A stretch of 64,000 nucleotides of DNA from VAZQ01 sp963771845 (GCA_963771845.1 CAVYVC010000003.1:1-64000), one strand, 5' to 3'. Shown: positions 54,300 through 63,558, numbered from the stretch's first letter. Notes: generated by a model from the letters alone, not told the origin. Numbers and translations are program-made.

Positions 54300-54977
54300 T
54301 TGGACGTTGATGAGCGTGCAACAACACCGCAAACAGAGGCATTCCGCGGCCAGTGTGGAGGAGCGTTTCGACTGGCCGACAAGGAGTTCTTCAGCTGGAG
54401 CGAGATCAGAAAGCCGATGGTGGCCGCATTGATTATGCGATTGCACAGGCTGAAAGAGCGATCGCCGCTCTGCGGCGGCGGCATGTCGGGGGCCAAGAAT
54501 TGCAGCGATCCATCAACGCGATTCGTGATCGAATCGATACTGACCGTTCGCGACGTGCGAAAGAATATGGCGCGGCGCACGATCGCCGCGAAGAATATGC
54601 AAGCAATTGTGGACGACAGCTTCCTCCGCCGGAGCTCGCGCTTCGCCAGCGATGATCGCACCGACGAAAAATTACGAACACGGTTCTTTGAGCTCCTTGC
54701 GCGCACGCCAACGTATTCACTTCTGCAACATCTCATGGATGCCATTGATGCAGGCAATTTCGCATGCGCTGAAAATATTCGGTTCGAGTTTCAGTGCCGT
54801 GAGGACAGACAGCAATATGCAGCGACTTTCGATATGATTTTGGACAAGCATGCATTTCGCGATCCTGTCGAGATGCGCGGGCGTATTGCGAACATTCGCA
54901 AAGTGGCCGACGACGCGGATGCCAGGATTACGGATTTATTGCGCAGGTGCGCGGGCATCGAATCCGCGAACGGGTGA
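54300..54977 (+). CDS. hypothetical protein, reading frame partly uncertain
   Basis: The second half of this 225-codon frame is protein-like (FFELLARTPTYSLLQHLMDA, FDMILDKHAFRDPVEMRGRI). The first half is not: over 54353-54655 another frame has a better helical composition (AERAIAALRRRHVGGQELQR). Either the gene starts near 54590 or there is an indel. No family recognised. It lies in the run of small coiled-coil genes on the same strand. Confidence 0.4.
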   Translation: MDVDERATTPQTEAFRGQCGGAFRLADKEFFSWSEIRKPMVAALIMRLHRLKERSPLCGGGMSGAKNCSDPSTRFVIESILTVRDVRKNMARRTIAAKNMQAIVDDSFLRRSSRFASDDRTDEKLRTRFFELLARTPTYSLLQHLMDAIDAGNFACAENIRFEFQCREDRQQYAATFDMILDKHAFRDPVEMRGRIANIRKVADDADARITDLLRRCAGIESANG

Positions 54978-55032
54978 TGGTCCGCTAGCGATGGCGCGGT
55001 GGTTCGAGTCGGTAATATCGAGGGAGGGGTAG

Positions 55033-55993
55033 ATGGGGAGACGGATATTTCTTTTCCTTGTAGCGATGTTCATGGCTCTTTTGGCAGAGCGCTTTTGGGT
55101 TGGGCACGCGGGCCGTGCCGCTGATGATTGCATGACGAAACCGGATGCCGCCCCGCCGCAAGGCAGCCACTGGTATTACCACCTTGATCGGACCAACCAT
55201 CGCCAGTGCTGGTACTTGGCCGCCGAAGGCGCGAAGGTGCGCCCGCAGGCGCGGCAGGCTGCGCCGCAGGTCAGGTCACAAGGTGCAAAGCCGATCGCGC
55301 GCTCGCAAGCATCGACAAAGCTCCGATGAGGGAACGCCTGCTCAAGTCATTCCCGCCCAGCCCACATCTGTTGAAATGACAGCCGGCCAGGCCGGAGCGG
55401 ACGACAACGATGCGACGCCTGCGTCATCCAAACAGTGGTCCGTTCTTGCTTTATCGCCAGTTTCGAACACCCGCGGCGCAGTCTCGACGACACCTGGTTT
55501 TGAGAACAGCCGATCGGACGCGACGCCGTTATCACCTGTGGTCGCTCCCGCCGAGCCGCGGGTGATCGAGCCGCGCGATGAGCATACGGCTGCACAATGG
55601 AACTCAATTCTTGTCGCGGTGGTGGGAATTGCGGCGATGATCGTTGCAGTGGCCTTCGCTGCTCTCACTTCGCGCAAGCCCAGTCGCTCGAACGCACAAC
55701 GTCGATCGGCTTCCAGCGCAAGCCCGCGACAACGAGGAAAGCAGGCCTTCTCGGCCGTCGCGAGGGTTGCCGCGCCGGCCGGTCAAGCCGAAATGCCAAG
55801 GGTGCAAGTTCCGCCGCCGCCAAGCCGTTCTGTGGATGATATTGAGCGCAGCGTGCGACGGCTTCTGCACGAGGTGCAACGGCGGCAGGATGAGAGCATT
55901 GGCCGAAAGGATGGCCATGGAACGACAATGAAGCGGCGAACGGACGGCATAAGCATGGCAGTCTCACGAATCGGTTCGATGCATCAGGCGTGA
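55033..55993 (+). pseudogene. secreted/anchored hypothetical protein, one frameshift
   Basis: From ATG 55033: signal-like MGRRIFLFLVAMFMALLAER, then DDCMTKPDAAPPQGSHWYYH and NHRQCWYLAAEGAKVR, a small Cys-pair domain seen in Bradyrhizobium relatives. The frame breaks at ~55322 and resumes as SSDEGTPAQVIPAQPTSVEM, leading to a TM helix (WNSILVAVVGIAAMIVAVAF) and a basic Pro-rich C-terminus (RVQVPPPPSRSVDDIERSVR, RLLHEVQRRQDE). Corrected length ~320 residues. The single indel may be a sequencing error. Confidence 0.6.
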
Positions 55994-56137
55994 GGCGGTC
56001 TCGACTTGAACCGTGATTATTCCAGATTCGCCCGGGCAAGGAGGGTTCGCTCCAACTTTCCTAAATAGTTTTTAACCGCATTTGAAATATCGTGCCGGCC
56101 TACAGAGCGGAGCAAACCAGTACCTACGGAGACACTC

Positions 56138-56536
56138 ATGAATGCTGTGACATCATTTTCGCCAGCTGGCGAAAATTCACCATCGTCCGATGCGGCCAGC
56201 GAGATCAGCGCAGCGGCGGAGCACGAGGTTTCCAAGCCGCTTGCTCAGATTGAATCGGACGCCGAACGAATTAAGTCTGCCGTTGCACGGTTGACTGCAA
56301 CTTCGATCGAGGGGCTCGAGGGCCTCGCGTTCGAACTTCAGAACCTCCAGACATTCCTGAAATCCGAGGTAGAGCGCGTGCAGGGTGAAATCGAAAGCGC
56401 GTTGGCCGGAATTAACATCATCGTCGAGACGATTGCTCCATGGAAAGCGATCTTGATCCCGCAAGCGGCAGCTAGCGCTCGCCCAGTTCGAGGAGGGCCG
56501 GCCGCCAATCTTAAATCGACGCAGCTGCGCCGATAA
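56138..56536 (+). CDS. coiled-coil hypothetical protein
   Basis: 132 residues. ATG 56138 follows GGAGACACTC. Ser-rich start, then a long helix with heptads (HEVSKPLAQIESDAERIKSA, LQNLQTFLKSEVERVQGEIE) and a hydrophobic patch (LAGINIIVETIAPWKAILIP) near the end. No family recognised; resembles phasin-like helical proteins in composition only. In the same frame, after the stop, lies a CHAT-domain remnant. Confidence 0.6.
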   Translation: MNAVTSFSPAGENSPSSDAASEISAAAEHEVSKPLAQIESDAERIKSAVARLTATSIEGLEGLAFELQNLQTFLKSEVERVQGEIESALAGINIIVETIAPWKAILIPQAAASARPVRGGPAANLKSTQLRR

Positions 56537-56545
56537 CACCTGCGC

Positions 56546-56797
56546 CTGGGTCGGGGCCCGGCCTACACTTTAGGTGCTCCGCTGATCGTCTTACATTGGA
56601 GCGTCAGCGACGAGGCGACGGCAAGGCTAATGATTGGGACATTCCGGGCAAACGCCCGCGATCCGAAGCTCTCATATGCCGAGGCGCTGCGGCAATTGAT
56701 GCTGGCGATGATCGATGGCGCGAAATCTGACGCCGGGGCTGATCCCCGGCTATGGGCTCCCTTTGTCGTCGTCGGAGAGCCAGCGAAGCCGCAGTAG
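56546..56797 (+). pseudogene. CHAT-domain protein, C-terminal remnant
   Basis: About 75 codons ending at TAG 56795: APLIVLHWSVSDEATARLMI, then LSYAEALRQLMLAMIDGAKS and PRLWAPFVVVGEPAKPQ. This is the usual end of caspase-like CHAT proteases (the helix after H/SHW and the final W-xP-FVVVGE). The catalytic His and Cys lie upstream in intact proteins and are missing. Confidence 0.7.
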
Positions 56798-56896
56798 GCG
56801 CGGCGCCCGCGTTCGGAGGGGATACCGGGGTCATCGGCGTCCGGTTTCGGGGAGCTATGGATATCGGCCGACGGTCGGCCCAGGCTCGCAATCGGA

Positions 56897-56948
56897 GCTT
56901 TTGACCCCCAAGCCGACATGCGCGGCTTCGGATTGCTGCTGCGCAAGA
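56897..56948 (+). repeat. shared upstream element of ABC_sub_bind genes, copy 3
   Basis: GCTTTTGACCCCCAAGCCGA then CATGCGCGGC, and GCTGCTGCGCAAG, in the same orientation relative to the gene as the left-array copies. It lies ~100-150 bp before the 57046 start. Confidence 0.5.
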
Positions 56949-57045
56949 TGATCACTTAGCCCCTATTCCGCCGGTCGCAATTTCCTGATTTGATCGGGTG
57001 TGTGACGAGCCGACTTTGACGAGGTCCTTAGCCTTGGGGAAGGCA

Positions 57046-58028
57046 ATGCGACGACGCGATTTCATTGGCGGAGTTGCAGGCATATCTTCTGCCTGGCCCT
57101 TCGACGAGGCGCGTTCGGCGCCCTCATCAAAGGTGCCCATCATCGGATACTTAGGCGCAGCGACTCTTTCGGTCACGAGCGAATGGGTGGCCGCCTTTGT
57201 GCAGCGATTGCGGGAACTTGGTTGGATCGACGGACATACTGTAGCCATCGAGTATCGCTGGGCAGAAGGGCGAAGCGAAAGTTATGCCGCGATAGCGGTG
57301 GAGTTCATGCGGCTGAATGTGGATGTCATTTTCACCTCGGGAACGCCGGCCGTTCTTGCATCAAAACGGGCGACATCGGTTATTCCGATTGTCTTTGCGG
57401 CTGCGGGCGACCCTGTTGGTAATGGCCTTGTCGCCAGCCTCGCGCGACCGGGCGGTAACATCACTGGCCTGTCTCTCATGAACCCCGATCTCGCGAGCAA
57501 GCAAGTTGAGCTATTGCGCGAGGTTATCCCTGATCTCCACCGGTTAGCGATCTTGTTCAATGTCGCGAATCCCATCGCTGCGCAGATCATTCGCGAGGTT
57601 CAGGCTGCGGCGAGGACAATTGGCCTTCAGGTAGCGACGCTCGAAATCAAACGAGCTAACGATATCGGTTTCGCTTTCGAGAAATTCAAAGGTCCTGCGG
57701 CCGCCCTTTATGTTCTTAACGACCCGCTTATAAACACCCACCGTGTTCGAATTAACACTCTGGCGCTCGCAGCACGACTGCCGACGATTTATCCTCAACG
57801 CGATACGTTGAAGCAGGAGCTATGATGTCGTATGGACCAAAGTTTCCGCACTTATGGCGGCGGGCGGGAGATTATGTCGACAAGATTTTGCGCGGGGCGA
57901 AACCGGCGGATATCCCGGTCGAGCAACCTACCGAATTCGAGCTGGTCATCAATCTCACAACCGCTAAGGCGCTCGGCTTAACGGTGCCGCCGACGCTGCT
58001 CGCTCGCGCCGACGAGGTGATTGAGTAA
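57046..58028 (+). pseudogene. ABC_sub_bind family protein with one frameshift
   Basis: From ATG 57046 (MRRRDFIGGVAGISSAWP) the frame follows the family through IPIVFAAAGDPVGNG and LARPGGNITGLSLM to PTIYPQRDT, where one base is missing near 57804. The other frame then gives YVEAGAMMSYGPKFPHLWRR and ends ARADEVIE at 58028. The MSYG motif and the rest of the C-lobe are intact. The leader lacks the usual AQQ cleavage context (SARSAPSSK instead). Confidence 0.85.
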
Positions 58029-58050
58029 AGTTGGGTTCCTACACGCTCGT

Positions 58051-58075
58051 GTTGCTGCATCTGCTCACGGCAGCT
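58051..58075 (+). repeat. 25-bp 3' core after an ABC_sub_bind stop, copy 3
   Basis: GTTGCTGCATCTGCTCACGG then CAGCT, 23 bp after the stop of the preceding gene; identical to copy 1 over the core. Confidence 0.7.
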
Positions 58076-58237
58076 ATTGGCACCAGGCCGAAGTGCCCGG
58101 ATGTCCGTGATTACGGAAAGTCTTGGAGGGTAAGCAGACCTTACTACAGCATCCTCTGCACCGCCGAGTTTGACCCCAAGCCGGTCAGTGTTCGCATATC
58201 GGGACGTTACGGAATATCGGCGGTAGCGGTGTTGGCC

Positions 58238-59218
58238 TTACCCCGCCTTGATGCCGGCAGCGCGGATCACCTTGGCCCACTTCTCGGTTTCGTCAGTGAT
58301 AAACTTGGCGAAATCACCGGGCGAGATCACGAATGGTATGGCGCCAAAGTCGGCGATTCGCACTTTGATTTTGGGATCGACGAGGCCCGCATTGATCTCG
58401 TTGTTGAGCTTGTTGATGATTTCCGCAGATGTGTTCTTGGGAGCGCCGAGACCAACCAAAAAGGTTGCTTCATAGCCCGGCAGGAATTCGCCGATGGTTG
58501 GGAGGTCTGGTAGCGCCTCCGAACGCATGGCCGAAGTTACGGCCAGCGCGCGGAGTTTGCCAGACCTGACGTACTCGATCGCCGGTGGCGTGGTGGCAAA
58601 TATCGCCTGCAGCTGTCCGCCGATGAGGTCGGTCAGCGCCGGCGCCAAACCGCGATAAGGCACATGGACCAGATCAACTCCCGCCATCACCTTGAACAGT
58701 TCCGGAGCCATGTGAGCCATGGTGCCGATGCCGGCCGATCCAAAGGCGACCTTGCCGGGGTTCGCCTTGGCATAGGCGATGAATTCCGGAACCGTCTTGG
58801 CCGGAAACGATGGATGCACCACCAGCACATGCGGCCCGCGGGCGATGCCCGCGACCAGCGCAATGTCACGGAGGAAAACATAATTGAGCTTGTCATTGAG
58901 GGTCGCGTTGATGATGTCGGGCGAGCCGCAAGCCAGAAGCGTGTAACCGTCCGGCGGCGCACTAACGACCGCCTCGGCGGCCAGAATGCCGCCAGCGCCC
59001 ACACGGTTTTCGACGACGAATTGCTGCCCGAGCCGCTCCGACAGCCATTGACCGATCAGACGCGCAACGATGTCGCCCGCGCTGCCGGGGGCCAAGCCGA
59101 AGACGATGCGCACTGGCTTCGACGGATACGCTTGCGCCCAGCCGTGGCCTGTGAGGGCCGGCAGCGCAGCAGCACCCGCGGCCAGATGCAGGAATTGTCT
59201 TCGGTGGGGAAGTTTCAT
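58238..59218 (-). CDS. TctC/Bug-family tripartite tricarboxylate binding protein
   Basis: About 326 residues from ATG 59218, which has GGAGGGACTGG before it; the frame's 35-codon extension is rejected. Leader MKLPHRRQFLHLAAGAAALP suggests Tat or Sec export. Family marks: YPSKPVRIVFGLAPGSAGDI, VVENRVGAGGILAAEAV, PPDGYTLLACG, VHVPYRGLAPALTDLIGGQL and PTIGEFLPGYEA. Bug proteins capture carboxylates or related anions for TctAB; no tctA or tctB is nearby. It diverges from the 59388 gene, so the two share a promoter region. Confidence 0.9.
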   Translation of the reverse strand: MKLPHRRQFLHLAAGAAALPALTGHGWAQAYPSKPVRIVFGLAPGSAGDIVARLIGQWLSERLGQQFVVENRVGAGGILAAEAVVSAPPDGYTLLACGSPDIINATLNDKLNYVFLRDIALVAGIARGPHVLVVHPSFPAKTVPEFIAYAKANPGKVAFGSAGIGTMAHMAPELFKVMAGVDLVHVPYRGLAPALTDLIGGQLQAIFATTPPAIEYVRSGKLRALAVTSAMRSEALPDLPTIGEFLPGYEATFLVGLGAPKNTSAEIINKLNNEINAGLVDPKIKVRIADFGAIPFVISPGDFAKFITDETEKWAKVIRAAGIKAG

Positions 59219-59387
59219 TCCAGTCCCTCCGTGGACTCCGATGGGACGGATACGAATAGATAGTCCCTTACCTGAGATTGCGGAAGGGGGCATGACCATC
59301 GAACCCCATTTCGCTGGGCGCAAATTCCTGATTTGATGGCCTGCGTTGCAGACTCATGCTGACATGATCTTGCGCCTCGGGAAGGCA

Positions 59388-60380
59388 ATGCGACGACGTG
59401 ATTTCATTACAGGAATTGCAGGATCAGCAGCCGCGTGGCCGCTCGCGGCGCGCTCGCAGCAACCTGACCGGATGCGGCTGGTCGGCGTGCTGATGAGTTA
59501 TGCCGAGAACGACTCGGAAGCCCAGGCTTGGGTCGCGGCGTTCCGGGAGGGACTCCAGAAGCTTGGGTGGACGGAGGGCCGCAACATCCGGTTCGACACT
59601 CGCTGGGCGGCGTCCAACGCGGAGGCGATGCAACGGTTCGCGCAGGAACTCGTCGCACTGCAGCCCGACCTTATTCTTTCGCAAGTCACCCCCACCACCG
59701 CGGCGCTGCTGCAACAGACACGCACCATTCCCATCGTTTTCGCGATGGTTGCCGATCCAGTCGCCAGCGGTTTCGTCGCGAGCCTGTCGCGGCCGGGCGG
59801 CCACGTCACCGGTTTCGCCACGTTAGAGGGCTCGCTGGGCGGCAAGTGGCTGGAGCTGCTTAAGGAGATCGCGCCGCGCGTCGCCAGGGTCGCGATGCTG
59901 TTCGACCCGGCAATGGCGACATTTGCTGAAATTTACCTGAACCCCTTCAATGCCGCTGCTGCATCTTTCGGCCTAGAGGCGATCGCGGCGCCCGTTCACG
60001 ACACGTCCGAGCCCGAATCCGTTGTTGCCGCACAGGCTCGCGAGTCGAATAGTGGCTTGGTCGTGATGCCGGATTCCTTCTTTAACGTCCATCGCGCGGA
60101 GATTACATTGCTGGCTGCTCGCTACCGTCTCCCGGCTGTCTATCCGTACCGTCAATTCACTGAACTCGGCGGCCTGCTGTCCTACGGATTTGACCGGCTC
60201 GATAATTTTCGGCGCGCGGCCGGCTATGTCGATCGCATCCTCAAGGGCGAGAAACCGGCCGACCTGCCGGTGCAGGCGCCGACCAAGTACGAGTTGGTGG
60301 TCAATCTTAAGACTGCCAAGACGCTCGGACTCGACGTGCCTTTCCTTCTCCAACAGCGCGCCGATGAGGTGATCGAGTAG
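59388..60380 (+). CDS. ABC_sub_bind family protein, host of the intron junction
   Basis: 330 residues from ATG 59388 (MRRRDFITGIAGSAAAWPLA, cut after ARSQQ). Body: RLVGVLMSYAENDSEAQAWV, GRNIRFDTRWAASNAE, TIPIVFAMVADPVASG, SLSRPGGHVTGFATLEG, GGLLSYGFDRLDNFRRAAG, ending QQRADEVIE. The stop TAG is immediately followed by a group II intron 5' end. About 80 bp upstream of the start match the same region of the 57046 gene. Confidence 0.9.
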   Translation: MRRRDFITGIAGSAAAWPLAARSQQPDRMRLVGVLMSYAENDSEAQAWVAAFREGLQKLGWTEGRNIRFDTRWAASNAEAMQRFAQELVALQPDLILSQVTPTTAALLQQTRTIPIVFAMVADPVASGFVASLSRPGGHVTGFATLEGSLGGKWLELLKEIAPRVARVAMLFDPAMATFAEIYLNPFNAAAASFGLEAIAAPVHDTSEPESVVAAQARESNSGLVVMPDSFFNVHRAEITLLAARYRLPAVYPYRQFTELGGLLSYGFDRLDNFRRAAGYVDRILKGEKPADLPVQAPTKYELVVNLKTAKTLGLDVPFLLQQRADEVIE

Positions 60381-62325
60381 GTGCGCCAGCTGCAAGCTGG
60401 TGCGATCCAGCCGGTGCAAGTCCGGCCCAAGTAAGGGGTAGCGTCCGCTTGGTAGCGAGTGTTGCGTGGCCACTGGCGACAGTGGTCGCGAAGCGTACAC
60501 AGCGATTGCATGGGGTATGGGATTGAGCCACGAAAGATCAGATATCGCAGGGGCCGAGAGTTTCTATTCGCTCGAAGGCAACATGTGCGGCACCGCTACG
60601 CGAGGTGCTGACGCCCTGCCGGGGTCGAAGGCCACATCACGTGCAAAGGGATCGCATCGGAAGCTGGGAGGTCTCGTGTTTGGCCGTCGTCGTGGCGTGC
60701 TGTGTGCCGAGTACGGTGGTCCGCATCGGGAAGGCGAGGAGCCGTAGCCGATGATGCACGGACACGAGAAGTCGGACCCTGCCATAGTAGCTGAGAAGCC
60801 GGCGAACAAAGCGAACGAGCCCGCGGCGGAAGCATCTGCGTGGGCAAGCGCGGCGGAGCCGGGGGAGCCAAGGGCGGGGACCGAGGGGAATGCGGACCAG
60901 CAAAGCACGTGCCGGGCGCAGAGCCGGGAAAGCGTGTCACAGGCGCTGGACCGCATACGGAGAGTCGCAAGGGAAAGGAAGAAGGAGAGGTTCATCGCGC
61001 TCTTTCACCACATCACCATCGAGCTGCTCGAAGAGGCGTTCTACGAACTCAAGGAGGACGCAGCTCCGGGCGTGGATCGATTGACGTGGACAGACTACGA
61101 GGCAGAACTCGAGCGCAATCTCGAGGACTTGCACGATCGGGTCCATCGGAGAGCGTACCGGGCACTGCCGTCGCGGCGGGTCTACATACCCAAACCGGAC
61201 GGTCGGCAGCGCCCGCTCGCGGTCGCGGCCCTGGAGGACAAGATCGTCCAACGGGCGGTGGTCGCGCTGCTGAACGCGATCTTTGACGAGGACTTCCTCG
61301 GCATATCGTACGGGTTCCGGCCAGGGCGCGGCACGCATGACGCGCTGGACGCGCTCTGCGTCGGAATCCACAGCAAGAAGGTGAGCTTCATACTGGACGC
61401 CGACATCCAATCGTTCTTCGACACGGTGAACCAGGAATGGCTCATCCGGTTCGTGGAGCATCGGATTGGCGACCGGCGCATCATCCGCCTGATCCGCAAA
61501 TGGCTCAAGGCGGGCGTCATGGAAAACGGGGTGGTGACCGTCAGTGAGCGGGGGACGGGGCAAGGCGCGGTGATCTCGCCGCTCCTGGCCAACATCTACC
61601 TGCACTACGTGCTCGACCTCTGGGCCAACCGCTGGCGACAGCGTGAGGTCACCGGCGACATGATCATCGTGCGCTACGCCGACGACTTCATCGTCGGGTT
61701 CCAGCACGACAGCGACGCCCGGCGCTTCCTGGACGAGATGCGTGAGCGGTTAAAGAAGTTTGCGCTGACACTGCATCCCGAGAAGACCCGGCTCATTGAG
61801 TTCGGACGCTTTGCGGCGGAACGCCGCCAGCGGCGCGGGCTCGGCAAACCGGAGACCTTCAACTTCCTGGGCTTCACCTTCATCTGCGGCAAGAACTCGG
61901 TCGGGCAAATTCCAGATCAAACGGAAAACCCGACGGGACCGCATGCGCGCGAAGCTCAAGAGGCTCAAAGAGGAGATGTGGCGGCGCATGCATCAGCCAA
62001 TTCCCGCTCAGGGAAAGTGGCTGTGGTATGTGGTCAACGGCTACTTCAACTATCACGCAGTGCCCACCAATGCGCGAGCACTGGGTGTGTTCCGGCATCA
62101 CGTGATCGACCTCTGGCGGCGCACGCTGCGGCGTCGCAGTCAGAAGGCGCGGATCACGTGGGCGCGGATGACGCAGCTGGCGGACGACTGGCTTCCAAAA
62201 CCGATCATACTTCATCCCTGGCCAAGCGATCGATTTGCCGTCACACACCCGAGGTGGGAGCCGTATGCGGGAAAGCCGCACGTACGGTTCTGTGCGGGGG
62301 GGCGCGAGGTAACTCGCGTCCCTAC
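60381..62325 (+). mobile_element. group II intron with RT/maturase ORF
   Basis: Starts GTGCGCC directly after the host stop codon, followed by the usual early domain I sequence (CCAGCCGGTGCAAGTCCGGC). An RT/maturase gene lies in domain IV; domain V is 62258-62290, and a domain VI-like hairpin (GGGGCGCGAG, loop, CTCGCGTCCC) leads to the predicted end, ...CCCTAC at ~62325. About 1.95 kb. The 3' end is set only by consensus. Confidence 0.85.
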
Positions 62326-62356
62326 CGCGTCCGATGTTGTTTGCTGCACTGCATGA
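60751..62356 (+). pseudogene. group II intron reverse transcriptase/maturase, one frameshift
   Basis: From ATG 60751: a low-complexity acidic start, then RT motifs in order: EDAAPGVDRLTWTDYEAELE, RVYIPKPDGRQRPLAVAALE, SYGFRPGRGTHDALDAL, DADIQSFFDTV, GTGQGAVISPLLANIYLHYV, and catalytic YADD (309-312). At ~61899-61905 one extra base shifts the frame; the maturase X region (KLKRLKEEMWRRMHQPIPAQ, WYVVNGYFNYHAVPTN) is in the other frame, to 62356. No HNH endonuclease domain is seen. The C-terminal codons overlap domain V. Confidence 0.88.
62258..62290 (+). ncRNA. group II intron domain V
   Basis: 33-nt hairpin: GAGCCGTATGCGG, GAAA tetraloop, and the matching CCGCACGTACGGTTC arm. It holds the AGC triad near the 5' side and the two-base bulge on the 3' side, the catalytic core of the ribozyme. 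Confidence 0.88.
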
Positions 62357-62452
62357 GTCCGGTCCTGGCGCGACCCGGAAGCGCTTGGCTGCGCGAATCG
62401 ATTCCGCTAACTGGGGTGAAGCGGACAGCAATGCTGCGGCGTGGTAATGCGG

Positions 62453-62494
62453 GCTTTTGACCCAACTCCGACATTGGCTATGCACTGCGGCAAT
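62453..62494 (+). repeat. shared upstream element of ABC_sub_bind genes, copy 4
   Basis: GCTTTTGACCCAACTCCGAC, then ATTGGC and GCACTGCGGCAA, about 80-120 bp before the 62575 start; the weakest of the four copies in its second half. A still weaker TTTGACCCCAAGCCGG occurs at ~58168. Confidence 0.45.
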
Positions 62495-62574
62495 GGTTTT
62501 GATGCCCGATTTGAGCCCTATCAAAGCACTCGTTTGAGGCGTTAGGATGCCGTCTCCTGAGCTTGGGGGAGGAA

Positions 62575-63558
62575 ATGCAACGGCGCGAGCTCATCAGGCT
62601 TTTCGGCGGCGCGGCGACGGCATGGCCGCTCGGGGCAAATGCGCAGCAATCCAGCAGGCTCTTTCGGCTCGGCTTCCTGGGTCAGACCCTCAACAACCTG
62701 GCGGCGATCGAGCCATACGAGGCCTTCCGCACACAGCTGGCGGAGCTCGGCTTCCGCGAAGGTCACAACGTCACCATTGACCATCGGGCCCTGGAAGATC
62801 CGCGCGGCCCTTTCGTCGTGGTAGCGGAGTTGATGCGCTCGCCGCCGGATTTGATCGTCACCACCGGGCCTGAAACTTCGTTGCAAGCGGTCGTGGGCGC
62901 GAGCGGCTTCATTCCGGTTGTTATGATTGCCGTCAATTTCGATCCGCTGGCCCGGGGCTATATCCCCAGCCTGGCGCGGCCGGGCGGCAACATCACCGGT
63001 ATGGTGTTCCAACAAGTGGAGCTGGCGCAGAAGCAGGTCGAGCTGCTGACCCAGGCATTTCCCGACAGAAACCGGTTGGCCATGCTATTTGATGCCCAAT
63101 CGGCCGACCAGTTCAGTGCCGCCGAGCGAGCTGCGAAGACGCTGAACCTGCAGGTGCAAGCGCTGCGGCTTGAAAATCCCTCCTACGACTTCGAGGGCGC
63201 ATTTCGTGACGCTTCATCGGGCGGCGCGCAGATGATGCTCGTTCTGTCCAGCCCCTTCTTCCTGGCGCATCTGGCCCGGGTCATCGAACTGGCGAACACG
63301 CAGCGCCTGCCCTCCATGTTCATTGCAAAACATTGGGCCCGTGCGGGCGGGCTCATGTCCTATGGGGCCGATTTTCAGCTGATGTATCGGCGGGCCGCCG
63401 ACTACGTGGCAAAGATTCTAAAGGGCACGAAGGCTGCCGACCTGCCGGTCGAGCAGGCCACGAAGTTCGAGCTGGTCGTCAACCTCAAGACCGCCAAGGC
63501 GATCGGCATTGAGCTGCCGACAGCGATCCTGCTGCGCGCCGACGAGGTGATCGAGTGA
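62575..63558 (+). CDS. ABC_sub_bind family protein, right-array member
   Basis: 327 residues from ATG 62575 (MQRRELIRLFGGAATAWPLG), with GGGGGAGG as a very strong ribosome site; TTG 62563 would be a longer alternative. Diverged first lobe (FRLGFLGQTLNNLAAIEPYE, GHNVTIDHRALEDPRG) and no usual IPIVF (here IPVVMIAVNFDPLARG), but LARPGGNITGMVF, AGGLMSYGADF and terminal LRADEVIE are kept. Its stop overlaps the next gene's GTG by GTGA, the same coupling as in the left array. Confidence 0.9.
   Translation: MQRRELIRLFGGAATAWPLGANAQQSSRLFRLGFLGQTLNNLAAIEPYEAFRTQLAELGFREGHNVTIDHRALEDPRGPFVVVAELMRSPPDLIVTTGPETSLQAVVGASGFIPVVMIAVNFDPLARGYIPSLARPGGNITGMVFQQVELAQKQVELLTQAFPDRNRLAMLFDAQSADQFSAAERAAKTLNLQVQALRLENPSYDFEGAFRDASSGGAQMMLVLSSPFFLAHLARVIELANTQRLPSMFIAKHWARAGGLMSYGADFQLMYRRAADYVAKILKGTKAADLPVEQATKFELVVNLKTAKAIGIELPTAILLRADEVIE

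Noticed and set aside
56563..56955. 130-codon minus-strand gene
   Set aside because: It is antisense to the CHAT C-terminal remnant, which is clearly protein-like on the plus strand.
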